Source of the DNA: a virus
DNA: 29,242 nucleotides
Strand: one strand, 5' to 3'
Virus record (IMG/VR): IMGVR_UViG_3300005582_000071
Location: 1 to 29,242 of that record
Shown: piece by piece, positions 8,740 to 17,699 of the stretch
Numbering within the stretch: position 1 is the first letter of the stretch
Layout: each line of letters starts with the position of its first letter
Notes under the pieces: generated by a model
Databases searched by the model: none
Seen by the model: the letters and a program-made list of their open reading frames with translations, nothing else
What the model was told of the DNA's origin: nothing
Position numbers and translations under genes: made by a program

Positions 8740-10187
8740 TGGCTAAACTTATCCCGAGTGGCGTAATTAATCTGCCAAACTTTGCGGAGCTTCAGTACAA
8801 GCTCAATGAGCGTGAACGCGAAAAGCAGCTTCAGTTTGACGATTGGTCCTCTCAGTTCACGAAGAAGTCAGGAACATATCTTGATGGAGACAGAGAGGCT
8901 GTTCAGACAGCCTATGGTGCGGTAGAGAACTCACTTAAAGAACTTGCTCGTGACCCAGACAATATAGATCTACGACGTAAGGTCCGTGAGGCTAATGCTG
9001 GGTATAATGAGATAGCAGGAACAGCTCAGTTTATTGCTGACAACTACCGACAGCAGTGGTCTGCATACAATACCAATCCAGACCAGTTTGACTTGGGCGG
9101 GAAAAACGCTATTGAATTATTTGATTCCGAGCGCACCACTAAGCGTGATGCTAATCAGATTATGTCGTTAGCTTCAAACCCGTTTACCCTACTGCCTCGC
9201 TACAAGTACGATATGCAGAGCCCTAATCAAATTGCTGATGAAATGGTTGCAACATTTGAACGCAATAAGAATGATTATATCAATCGTGATGGAACCATTG
9301 ACCAAGCAAAAGCCGGGAAATGGGCATCAGAATATCTTCTTGCTAGAAACATTGATCCAGCACAGTTAAAAAATGCTGTTGTATTTGAGGGTGTGTCTCA
9401 GGGCAAGATAGGACGTAACGGTCAAATCACAAGCCGAGCTGACTTAGACATCATTGATTCAGAAGGGTTTGCTACACTAAAAGATGGATTGGTTATAGAC
9501 TATAACAACAAAGCTATTAATGCTTTCTTAAAGAAAATTCCTGAGCGTGGAATTTCAGCTTACGATAAGGCTGTAAATGATCAGAAGATTGCACTTGAGT
9601 ACGCTAAGCTTAACCAAAATGCAACTGAAAATCAGCGTAAAAATAAGTATTTCGGAATTGATCCAGCTCCATATACTCAAAAGGTTGGGGACAAAGAAAT
9701 CGGTAGTGGATTTATGGTGCCAATTGACTTTGCACCAGTTGCCTCTGCGGGAGGCAAGATTGTTCGCTTTGGCAAAATTAACGGCTCCCCATATGTAATT
9801 GAGATAGTCAATGAAAAGAAAATGGTCCAAAGCGCTGAAGGCTTACCTATTCAGATTGACGTCCCTAGAGAAAAGGGCAGGGTCGCAAAGGAAAGCGACC
9901 TATCACTACTAAGAAAGGCAACAGATGGTCTTTCTGACGAGTACTTTAAGATTCTTCCATCATCGCAACGCACTGGACGTAGTACAACTCAATCTGCAGC
10001 GTCTGGACAGTTTGATGTAACTGGGGCAATGGAGTCACTTGGGATAACAGAAGAACAGGCACCACAGGATGGAGAAGTATGGTCATCAGAGATGTTTGGG
10101 GCCGACTTATTTAGCCCAACTACACAAGGAAAGACTAGATATGGTGAGCCAATAACATACCAGAGGTTCCCATATTTTCCTGAGTAG
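8739..10187 (+). CDS. Putative internal virion / cargo protein, 482 aa
   Basis: It starts at the ATG of a TAATG junction with the 323-aa gene, so the two are translationally coupled. The N-terminal 110 residues are highly charged helix (ELQYKLNEREREKQLQFDDW). Residues ~140-290 are mixed, and the C-terminal 80 residues are Gly/Ser/Thr-rich and look disordered. No catalytic motif, signal peptide or membrane helix was seen. Its position between the gp14-like and the 2271-aa giant protein matches T7 gene 15, a component of the ejected channel; this is an inference from gene order. Confidence 0.5.
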   Translation: MAKLIPSGVINLPNFAELQYKLNEREREKQLQFDDWSSQFTKKSGTYLDGDREAVQTAYGAVENSLKELARDPDNIDLRRKVREANAGYNEIAGTAQFIADNYRQQWSAYNTNPDQFDLGGKNAIELFDSERTTKRDANQIMSLASNPFTLLPRYKYDMQSPNQIADEMVATFERNKNDYINRDGTIDQAKAGKWASEYLLARNIDPAQLKNAVVFEGVSQGKIGRNGQITSRADLDIIDSEGFATLKDGLVIDYNNKAINAFLKKIPERGISAYDKAVNDQKIALEYAKLNQNATENQRKNKYFGIDPAPYTQKVGDKEIGSGFMVPIDFAPVASAGGKIVRFGKINGSPYVIEIVNEKKMVQSAEGLPIQIDVPREKGRVAKESDLSLLRKATDGLSDEYFKILPSSQRTGRSTTQSAASGQFDVTGAMESLGITEEQAPQDGEVWSSEMFGADLFSPTTQGKTRYGEPITYQRFPYFPE

Positions 10188-10194
10188 CATTTAG

Positions 10195-10202
10195 TATCTT
10201 TG
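10195..10202 (+). promoter_or_regulatory. -7 promoter element TATCTTTG, five bases before a start codon
   Basis: TATCTTTG fits TAnnTTTG, and the ATG at 10208 follows after TCATA. The surrounding sequence strongly resembles that at 7751-7770 (TTAGTAyCTTTGT before the ATG). Predicted transcription start is at or next to the ATG, again suggesting a leaderless mRNA for the giant protein. Confidence 0.6.
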
Positions 10203-10207
10203 TCATA

Positions 10208-13200
10208 ATGAATGAAGAGCTACAATCTTTAATCGATCGCGCAATAGCTGCTGGTCGTAGTCCCGGGCAAATTATTTCAGCCTTAAAGCAGAATGGTCTT
10301 GATGATGGCGGAATAATGTCCGCAGATTCCTATATTAAAAAAAAAAGTCCAAGCGATTTAGGGGAGTCAAGTTCTCCATTGGATCTGCGACCATCTGTAT
10401 CGGAATCATTAGGTAGCGAGCGAGTACAGATAGGCTTTGATGATGCTGCTATACAGCAGAAGAAAAAGGCTATCTCTGACGCTGCAGCGGCTCAGGTATA
10501 CACTGCTGTTGCTAAGACTGGTGGTGACCTAAACAAGATTCAAAACAAGCAGGATTTTGCAGATGCCTACACCACGTATCGTTCTATGTCGGACGATCCT
10601 ATGGTATCGTCGCTCCCTCAGAATCCAGTAGCTCAGAACGGTCAGATTGATTTTGCTGTTGTTCCTGCGCTAAAGAAGGGTGCTACTGAATACATCAACG
10701 ACTTAATCAAGCAAGAAGAAGCTCGCAAAGCAAAACTTGGAGATAAATTTACAGTTATAGGGCTAAGTGAAGCAGCTGCGGGTACAAGCGCTCTTATTGG
10801 TGGTGTCTTGAAGTTCAATGAAATGATTACTGGAAAGGACAGCGAGCTTGCTGATTTCTTCCTAGATGATGCAGCAACCAGAAGTCGTGATGCCCTTATT
10901 GACTATGGACTTACTGAAGAAGACATTAGTAAGGGTCTTATCGGAAATATGTCAGAAGGCAATATCGGAACTGGTTTAGCAATATTTGGTTCTACCTTGG
11001 TTCAGCAGGTCCCACAGCTTGCTGCTGTCGCTCTGACTGGAGGTGCTGGACTTCCACTTCTTGCTGCATCTGCAGCTGGTGGTGGATACGCTTCGCTTGA
11101 AGATCGCTCCGATCTCAGCGAAGGGGAGAAAGTGCTTTATGGTATTGGTGTAGGAGCTGCTGAATATTTAGCAGAACGGCTATTCCTAGGTGACATAAAC
11201 GCAATCCGAAAGGCCCTTGGTAAAGAAGGTATAGAAGGCCTCACTAAAAAAGAGCTGGGCGATATGATGTTTGGCGCACTACCGAAAGGAGTGCGTGGAG
11301 TAATGGAAGAAGGAACAGAAGAACTTCTTACCAGTGTAGCTCAGCAGACTCTCGGAAAGATTATTGCGGGAGAGGAGTTCAACCCTATTGAGATCGCAGA
11401 AAGTGCAATCTATGGCGGAACTATGGGCGGAGGCGTATACTTACTTAGTCGCGGTAGTGGTGCTATTGTAGATCCAGAGAATGAAGCTAAGATGCGTGGG
11501 CTAAAAGATATCCTTAAACGCACCAAACAAGCTGAGGAACAGCCAGATATTACTGAAGCCGAGAAGGAAGCACTTCGTAGAAAAACTCAAGAAACTCAAG
11601 AGGCTATTAATGCACTAAAAGTAAAAGACGATGAGCTTGTAGCTCGTATGAGCGAAGAAGATCGTGGAACCCTAAAGGATATCCAGACTCAGATTAAGTC
11701 AAATATGCGCGATATTCGCTCGGCTAAAACTGAGGAAGGACAAGAGCAATTAAGAAGTGAGCTAAGAAAAAATCTAGATAAACTAACCGAACTAAGAAAA
11801 AGCTATGATCGTCAAGAAGAAGCAGGGATACCAAGTCCTATCGTCGAAGGGGAAGCCCCTATCGAAGCCCAACCTATCGAAGGAGCAAGCCAAGAAACGC
11901 CTGAAGCAGGTGGAGTTCTTCAAGTACCTATCGAAGAAGCGGTAAAAAAATTATCAGAAGTAACCGCTGACGACATACTTTCATCTATAGAGTCTCAAGA
12001 AATCTATGATAAAAAATTAGATGATGCTATACGCTTAACCTTTGACTCAATTAGAACACTTGATGACATTAAGTTTTTATCAGAAAGATTGCCAAATTAT
12101 GGCAAAAGAGTTAAGGGTCTAGAAAAAGAAGGCTCCTTTTACCCACCCCGCACTATTAAGGACTTATCGCTATTAAATGAAAGTGAGTCTAATGAAATTG
12201 ATTCAATTGATGCAAAAATCAATGAAGGTTTAATAGAATTATCTAAAATACTTAACGAACCGCGTTCACCGGAAACATATGGGGATGGCAAGAGGCTGGT
12301 TAACGAATTAAATAATTTATCTGGAAGGATAGACTCAATAGTGAAGTCTGTCAACGATAGGTATAACGAAATTTCTGGGGATTTATATAAATTTGATATC
12401 GTTAGGTATCAGATGTCTGAAGAAGACGCAAAAGAGTATACTGCTCTAAATGAAAGGCTTAGTGAGGTAAATAAATATCGAGAAGCCAAACAAATTAAGG
12501 CAAACCTAAGTAGGAATAAAGCCTTTAAGGCTCAAGCGGAAGAAAGTCAGCGTTTAGGCGTTGCCTTTAGGCAGACGCCTGAGCAGGTGCAAGAGACTAT
12601 AGATATCTTAAATGCCAAGTTGGAAGCTTTAGGAGATGTTGTTGAGATTCCAGAGGGCTCTGGTCCAATAGAACTTAGAATCAAGGACAGCATAAAAGAT
12701 ATACTTTCAAAGTATAAGACTGAAGAAGGGGTTCAAGAAGTAACACTAACAGCTATTGAAGAGGCTCCAGTAGGAGTCACTGAAGAAGTAAAGACGTCTC
12801 AGCCAGAACCAAATAAACTATTTGAAGAAGAAAAAAAACGACTACAGACAGAGATAATTCGTTTGCAAGAAATACAAGTAGATGAAATTTCTCGTGCACG
12901 GCAAGCCATAAGGGATGTACAAGGAACTGATAAATTAGCAAAAATTGATGGAACTGTTGTTAATGAGGGGACAATTGAACGAATTTATGACTATTATGAT
13001 CCCCTTATAGCGAATCTAGAAAAGGAACTTAGGGACTTATTAAAATCATCTAAACCTGCAGAAGAGACAAAGGTATCTCCAGTTGCTGAGCCAGTTGCTG
13101 AGGTTGTAACTCCTATTGCCGAACCAACTGCTGAGGTCGAAGCGACCACAGCGCCAGTTGCTGTTCCCGAGGCAGAACCCGCTAAAGAGGCACCATCTGC

Positions 13201-16200
13201 TGTTTCCACTAACTCAAGTGGTGATGCATTTATTTCTCAGCAAAACTTTAGAACTTCATATCCCAATTTGTTTTCTTTCTTAAATACTGGAGAGATATTC
13301 CGGAGAGAACGAGGTGCATCCGATACTAGAAACAAATACCTAAAAGAAAATCAGGGTACTACTAATCAAATATTACGCTTGCAAAACGTAGGGATATTTG
13401 ATGCCAAGGATATATTGGTGATGATGTCATCATATACACCAAGAACAAAGGCTGATATAGATAGATTTAATCAGGCCTATCTTGAGACTGAACAATTGCT
13501 TGCGGATATGCAAAAGGCTCAGAAGAATGATACGATATATAAAACTAAAGCTCAAGTTATAGCCGTAATAAACCGACAGCAGTCATTAAGCCAAAAGCAA
13601 AAGGACGTTCTTACTTCTGTAATAAATACAGTAAAAGCCGATAAAGTTTTTAACATAAACTTTATGGGAAACAGGGATTTTTATGCTTTTGCCACAAACT
13701 TATTAAAAGCAAATCACGGAAGTACGTTCATACACGAAATAGGTCACTGGGGATATTTTAACTTGTTGAGCCCACAAGATCGTATTGACTATATGAACTA
13801 TATGTCAGAAAAATTCCTTAATAGAGAACTAACTGGCTTGGTATATCCAGCTGCAGTTGGCGTTAGTAGTACTGGCGGCACAAATGCAAAAGACAGTTAC
13901 CAAGAGTACTTTGCTAATCAATTTGATCAATGGTTTACTAACGAGGTTGGGGCCGAAGGAGTATTGCTTGATATCTACAATACTCTTAAAAGTATTGTAG
14001 ACAATCTAATCAACCTGTTTAAAGAGAAGGGATACAATCCCGATCTAGTACGATACTTTGACAAGATTGCTGATACCACTAAATATGGTATGGACAAGGC
14101 TCAAATCGAAAAGATTGACAGCCAGTTAAACGAAGACTTAAATGTCGGAGATAATTCTGTTGGTAATCCGGGAAGGTTATCTGAAAGTATTTATGATCAA
14201 GAAGATGAAAGCGAACTAGATATACGTCAGGAAACTATGAAGGACAGAGCCAAGAAATCTTGGCGGTCTATGTGGTGGAGTGACGAGCAGAAGAAAATCC
14301 GAACCTTCAAGGAAAGTCTTAGTTCTATGTTGAGCCGAGAGGGTATGAAGATTCAAGAGTTTGCTGTTGGGTTAAACCGCATCTTGAAGAACGCAGACCA
14401 GTCAACCATTGATCTTGTATCAAAGGTTATGGATGGATCTATTGAGCCAGATCAAAAGGTTGAGCTAACTCAAAAGAAAGACGGAGAGCTAATCTTTGGA
14501 TTGAGCAATGCAATGCGTGAATACATTGATTCGCTTAGTGAAGACATCATATTTGACCCTGCATTTAGCAAGCTGTCTGATGATTTACAAGATACTATCA
14601 TTAAGAACTTAGGAACCTATCTTCGTGGTACGTACCGCTTCTGGAAGGATAAGCGTTTCTTCCCGGGTGAAGAGACAATCAAAGCTGCAATCGAGGAAGT
14701 GTACAATACAATGTACAACGAGAAGTTTTTGGAGCTCGAGCAATTGTTTGACGTAGATGGCTTAGAGAGCAACATTGCGAAACTAGAAGACCAATACGAG
14801 CAGCTTCGTGAGGATATCATCGAACAAGAGCGTAAGCTTCCAGCTGGAGAAAAGACAGTTGAGATTAAAGCAATGATTGCTAACCTTGACGCTTTAGGTA
14901 AAGAACTTAATGAGGCGCGTAAGCTTGTTGTTGAGCAGAAAAAGGTAATGAAGGAGCTTCTCAAAACGGATGAGATGACTCCAGAAAACATACGTGCATT
15001 CAAAGCTCTAAAGAACAGCTATATTGATAGCCAACTTGAGTTCTTAGCACCAGCGATTAAGTCAGAAGCTAAAGACTTTGTTAAGGCTTATCTCGAAGAG
15101 GCAAAGAAGATTCGCGAACGTGATGACTTCAAAGGTCTTGGTATGATTAGCCCATCATCTATCAAGATTCCAAACAAGCAATTCAGTCAGCGTAAGAACT
15201 TACCAGAGACAATCAAGGCCCTACTTGGGGAGGAGAAGGATCCAATCATTAGGTTTGTCGACAGCGCACTTTCGCTCAGCAACATCAAGTACAAGGGCGA
15301 TATGATCTACAAGATTGCATCCCAGTTTAACGGGACTGACTTTGTTAAAAATAATGCCACTCGTGCTGAGATGGCATCTGGAGAATATCGAATTGTAACT
15401 GACAAGTTTTCTCCGCTAAACGGTAAGTACGTACACAAGGATGTATTTGAGGCCATTACTGACCCACAGCTATATTCTGCTGAAACCGCTTGGTTCCAGA
15501 CATACCTAAACATATTGCTATTGGCTCGTAAGTCGAAAGTTATTTATAACTTACCGACTTGGCGTAAGAACCTTACTGGAGGTTGGTACACTATGATGGC
15601 GAATGGCGTGATCAATCCATCGTTCTTTAGCGATATGCGTCGCAGGACTGAACTTCTTTTTGATAAGCGAACCGACCCGGAGACGGAAGCTCTGTTGGAT
15701 CTTATGGCTCAATATGGACTACTTGGTCAGGGCGTAGACGCTAATCTTATTGGTGCTGTTAATGTAATGTACACCCGTCCATCTACAGGTAGTGATATGG
15801 AGTACTTAAGTACTTTAGAGAAGCTAGTTGAAAAGGGAAAGGGTATTGATAGTTGGCTTGGGGGAAAGTACGCATCTGTGGATGACTACACTAAGCTTGT
15901 GGTGTTCCGTTCAGAAATTGAAAGCTTTGCAGTTAAGTTGTTTGACAAGAAATACAGCGACCTTAGCGATTCTCAAAAGGAAACTGTTCACGAACAAGCA
16001 GCAGAGCGAGTAAAGCAATCTACTCCTACGTTCTCTCGTCTTCCGCCATTCTATTACAAGTTGGCACAAATGCCACTTGGTGACTTCTTGTCGTTTGAAT
16101 TTGAAGCCTTCCGTAGCTTCACCGCAAACTTCGCCAATGGATATAAGGATATCCAGAAGGCTATTCAGGACAAGACTTTGTCTACAACTCAGAAGGCTGC

Positions 16201-17023
16201 ATATATGAAGGCTGGTGTTGCTCGACTTATGGGTACTGCAGCTGTATTCGGTGCTCGTGCCGCTGTTCCAGCTATACTTGCTGGTCTTGCACTTGGAGAT
16301 GACGATGATCTAGAAGAGGATTTAAAAGCACTGCGCCCAAACTGGATGGAAGGACATAGTATTGTACCAACAAACATCACTAAAGATGGTATGGCTACAG
16401 TGTATGACTACTCGATGGAAGATCCGTATGGAACAATCTTCGACGTAGCTACTGATCCGTTATCCTTTCCATCGCATATGATTAGTATGTTGAACCCGAA
16501 TATGGCAATTACGTTCCTATTCAATCTTCAAGATTCTAAGGACGTATATGGAAAGGATATTGTAAACAGCTACGATAGCCCATTTACGAAAGCATACAAG
16601 TATGGTGGTTACACTCTCAAATCATTGATAGTGCCTCCTTTCGCGTCGTCAGCACTTCGTGATGAACTTCGCACATATGAGTTAGAAGCTGAAAAGTATA
16701 GTCCTTTAGATATGGTTGGGCGTGTTGCTTCACGTGCAGTCATCCGCGACTACAAATATGACGTTGCTTCTCAACTTTATTACTTCGGTCAAGAGTTTGC
16801 CACTAAAAAAGAACAATACAGTGATCTTTCTGGAATAGCTAGAGGCAATCGTTTAGCTCAGCTTGATGAGGTGCGAAATATGTACAAAGGTTTGATTAAC
16901 ATTGCCATTAAGAAGGGCAATACGAAATTAATCTTTGACGCAAATAAGAATATTAAACGCCAGTTTAAGCCATTTGAAGAAGCATACATTTTATACGGAT
17001 ACGAAATACCAGAGAAAAAATGA
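10208..17023 (+). CDS. Giant internal virion 'polyvalent' protein with zincin protease motif, 2271 aa
   Basis: This is the largest protein in the window and probably an ejected multi-domain protein, like T7 gp16 or crAss cargo proteins. In order: an N-terminal helical segment ending in a Lys run; a Gly/Ala-rich hydrophobic stretch at ~253-290; long charged helices; acidic Pro-rich linkers near 541-577 and 958-1000; a zinc-metalloprotease motif HEIGH at 1176-1180 with a possible third ligand Glu1233 in QEYFANQF; a coiled coil near 1519-1590; an LPD38-like stretch near 1938-1970 (PTFSRLPPFYYKLAQ); and a second hydrophobic segment near 2005-2035. No DxDGD motif of virion RNA polymerase is present. 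It likely helps DNA entry and carries early host-acting domains. The region 11950-13900 is richer in A/T. The stop TGA overlaps the next ATG (ATGA). Confidence 0.68.
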   Translation: MNEELQSLIDRAIAAGRSPGQIISALKQNGLDDGGIMSADSYIKKKSPSDLGESSSPLDLRPSVSESLGSERVQIGFDDAAIQQKKKAISDAAAAQVYTAVAKTGGDLNKIQNKQDFADAYTTYRSMSDDPMVSSLPQNPVAQNGQIDFAVVPALKKGATEYINDLIKQEEARKAKLGDKFTVIGLSEAAAGTSALIGGVLKFNEMITGKDSELADFFLDDAATRSRDALIDYGLTEEDISKGLIGNMSEGNIGTGLAIFGSTLVQQVPQLAAVALTGGAGLPLLAASAAGGGYASLEDRSDLSEGEKVLYGIGVGAAEYLAERLFLGDINAIRKALGKEGIEGLTKKELGDMMFGALPKGVRGVMEEGTEELLTSVAQQTLGKIIAGEEFNPIEIAESAIYGGTMGGGVYLLSRGSGAIVDPENEAKMRGLKDILKRTKQAEEQPDITEAEKEALRRKTQETQEAINALKVKDDELVARMSEEDRGTLKDIQTQIKSNMRDIRSAKTEEGQEQLRSELRKNLDKLTELRKSYDRQEEAGIPSPIVEGEAPIEAQPIEGASQETPEAGGVLQVPIEEAVKKLSEVTADDILSSIESQEIYDKKLDDAIRLTFDSIRTLDDIKFLSERLPNYGKRVKGLEKEGSFYPPRTIKDLSLLNESESNEIDSIDAKINEGLIELSKILNEPRSPETYGDGKRLVNELNNLSGRIDSIVKSVNDRYNEISGDLYKFDIVRYQMSEEDAKEYTALNERLSEVNKYREAKQIKANLSRNKAFKAQAEESQRLGVAFRQTPEQVQETIDILNAKLEALGDVVEIPEGSGPIELRIKDSIKDILSKYKTEEGVQEVTLTAIEEAPVGVTEEVKTSQPEPNKLFEEEKKRLQTEIIRLQEIQVDEISRARQAIRDVQGTDKLAKIDGTVVNEGTIERIYDYYDPLIANLEKELRDLLKSSKPAEETKVSPVAEPVAEVVTPIAEPTAEVEATTAPVAVPEAEPAKEAPSAVSTNSSGDAFISQQNFRTSYPNLFSFLNTGEIFRRERGASDTRNKYLKENQGTTNQILRLQNVGIFDAKDILVMMSSYTPRTKADIDRFNQAYLETEQLLADMQKAQKNDTIYKTKAQVIAVINRQQSLSQKQKDVLTSVINTVKADKVFNINFMGNRDFYAFATNLLKANHGSTFIHEIGHWGYFNLLSPQDRIDYMNYMSEKFLNRELTGLVYPAAVGVSSTGGTNAKDSYQEYFANQFDQWFTNEVGAEGVLLDIYNTLKSIVDNLINLFKEKGYNPDLVRYFDKIADTTKYGMDKAQIEKIDSQLNEDLNVGDNSVGNPGRLSESIYDQEDESELDIRQETMKDRAKKSWRSMWWSDEQKKIRTFKESLSSMLSREGMKIQEFAVGLNRILKNADQSTIDLVSKVMDGSIEPDQKVELTQKKDGELIFGLSNAMREYIDSLSEDIIFDPAFSKLSDDLQDTIIKNLGTYLRGTYRFWKDKRFFPGEETIKAAIEEVYNTMYNEKFLELEQLFDVDGLESNIAKLEDQYEQLREDIIEQERKLPAGEKTVEIKAMIANLDALGKELNEARKLVVEQKKVMKELLKTDEMTPENIRAFKALKNSYIDSQLEFLAPAIKSEAKDFVKAYLEEAKKIRERDDFKGLGMISPSSIKIPNKQFSQRKNLPETIKALLGEEKDPIIRFVDSALSLSNIKYKGDMIYKIASQFNGTDFVKNNATRAEMASGEYRIVTDKFSPLNGKYVHKDVFEAITDPQLYSAETAWFQTYLNILLLARKSKVIYNLPTWRKNLTGGWYTMMANGVINPSFFSDMRRRTELLFDKRTDPETEALLDLMAQYGLLGQGVDANLIGAVNVMYTRPSTGSDMEYLSTLEKLVEKGKGIDSWLGGKYASVDDYTKLVVFRSEIESFAVKLFDKKYSDLSDSQKETVHEQAAERVKQSTPTFSRLPPFYYKLAQMPLGDFLSFEFEAFRSFTANFANGYKDIQKAIQDKTLSTTQKAAYMKAGVARLMGTAAVFGARAAVPAILAGLALGDDDDLEEDLKALRPNWMEGHSIVPTNITKDGMATVYDYSMEDPYGTIFDVATDPLSFPSHMISMLNPNMAITFLFNLQDSKDVYGKDIVNSYDSPFTKAYKYGGYTLKSLIVPPFASSALRDELRTYELEAEKYSPLDMVGRVASRAVIRDYKYDVASQLYYFGQEFATKKEQYSDLSGIARGNRLAQLDEVRNMYKGLINIAIKKGNTKLIFDANKNIKRQFKPFEEAYILYGYEIPEKK

Positions 17024-17433
17024 AATATCTATCAACCCTACTAGTCGCTGCACTTCTTTCAGGATGCAGCGCCACTTATCATCTCAACAAAGCAGTAAAG
17101 AAGGACCCTTCAATACTTAAGCCAACCATTGTTACGGTATGGGACACCATCATCACTCCACCGGTGTATATGGTTGACACAGTCGAGGTCATCGCTGAAG
17201 GCGATTCCTCGGTGATTGACAACGACACAGTGCGTATTGTCATCACGAAGTACAAAGACAAGATGATAGTGAAGACCTTGATTAAGGAAGTTCCCTACGC
17301 GGTAAGCGTTCAAGCCGAGTGTCCACCGCAATTAGTTCAGCCGGAAAGCAAAACGGGTAAGGTAAAAGATTACTTACTTTTGTTCCTAGCGGCAGCACTT
17401 GTCGTTATGATGTTTTTATACCGATTTAGATAA
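17020..17433 (+). CDS. Putative unimolecular spanin (lipoprotein with C-terminal membrane anchor), 137 aa
   Basis: The N-terminus is a classic lipoprotein signal peptide, MKYLSTLLVAALLSGC, with lipobox LSGC and lipidation at Cys16. The middle (17-115) is a soluble domain rich in Val, Thr and Asp. The C-terminus has a strong membrane helix at about 118-134 followed by YRFR. An outer-membrane lipid anchor plus an inner-membrane C-terminal helix is the defining layout of u-spanins (type: T1 gp11), which fuse the two membranes in the last step of lysis. The position after the internal virion genes parallels T7 18.5/18.7. No holin or endolysin is adjacent. It overlaps the previous gene by ATGA and the next by TAATG. 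Confidence 0.66.
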   Translation: MKYLSTLLVAALLSGCSATYHLNKAVKKDPSILKPTIVTVWDTIITPPVYMVDTVEVIAEGDSSVIDNDTVRIVITKYKDKMIVKTLIKEVPYAVSVQAECPPQLVQPESKTGKVKDYLLLFLAAALVVMMFLYRFR

Positions 17434-17573
17434 TGGCGAAGACCAAAGCACAAACAGCATCAACCTTCCAAGCAAAGCCTAAAGTAAGCAGGCCAGGCGT
17501 ACATTCCAAGACCAAGAGCAGTAAGCTCAAGACCTCTAAGCTGTACTCTAAGTCCTACCGTGGCCAGGGCTAA
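17433..17573 (+). CDS. Small basic conserved phage protein, 46 aa
   Basis: It starts at the ATG of a TAATG junction with the spanin gene and ends TAA. The product is very basic, with motif RPGVHSKTKSSKLKTSK followed by SYRGQG at the C-terminus. I recall short basic proteins with RPGVHxKTK and YRGQG in other Bacteroidetes phages; their function is unknown to me. The charge suggests binding to nucleic acid or to the virion. Coupling to the spanin gene points to late expression. Confidence 0.62.
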   Translation: MAKTKAQTASTFQAKPKVSRPGVHSKTKSSKLKTSKLYSKSYRGQG

Positions 17574-17694
17574 AGAGAAAGACCCGTCTTATGAAGGCAG
17601 GCCCCTCAATCCAGCAGTAGTTGGATGGTGTGAAATCCGACCAACAGCTTGTGATGGTAACTGCCCCCACGCTTCCTGCAGCAGCAAGAAGTAA
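17560..17694 (+). CDS. Cys-rich microprotein, 44 aa, GTG start
   Basis: The ORF has no ATG; the first plausible start is GTG at 17560, which overlaps the 3' end of the 46-aa gene by 14 bases. The product carries four cysteines in its C-terminal half (C24, C31, C35, C40: WCEIRPTACDGNCPHASC), suggesting a small metal-binding knuckle or disulfides. It fills the space exactly up to the convergent nrdA stop at 17700. The spaced cysteines and the fit to the gap support it, but a translated start has not been shown by any motif. Confidence 0.45.
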   Translation: MARAKEKDPSYEGRPLNPAVVGWCEIRPTACDGNCPHASCSSKK

Positions 17695-17699
17695 AACCT

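Noticed and set aside
13079-13205. Repeated PVAEP/AEV-like coding segment in the giant protein
   Set aside because: Degenerate Pro/Ala/Glu linker inside one frame, not a tandem repeat array or CRISPR.
10208-17023. Virion RNA polymerase in the giant protein
   Set aside because: Expected from crAss-like comparison, but no DxDGD-type catalytic motif was found in any large ORF of the window.
17574-17699. Terminator between the convergent late and nrd transcripts
   Set aside because: I looked on both strands and found only weak stems (AAGAC/GTCTT) without a proper loop or T-run.
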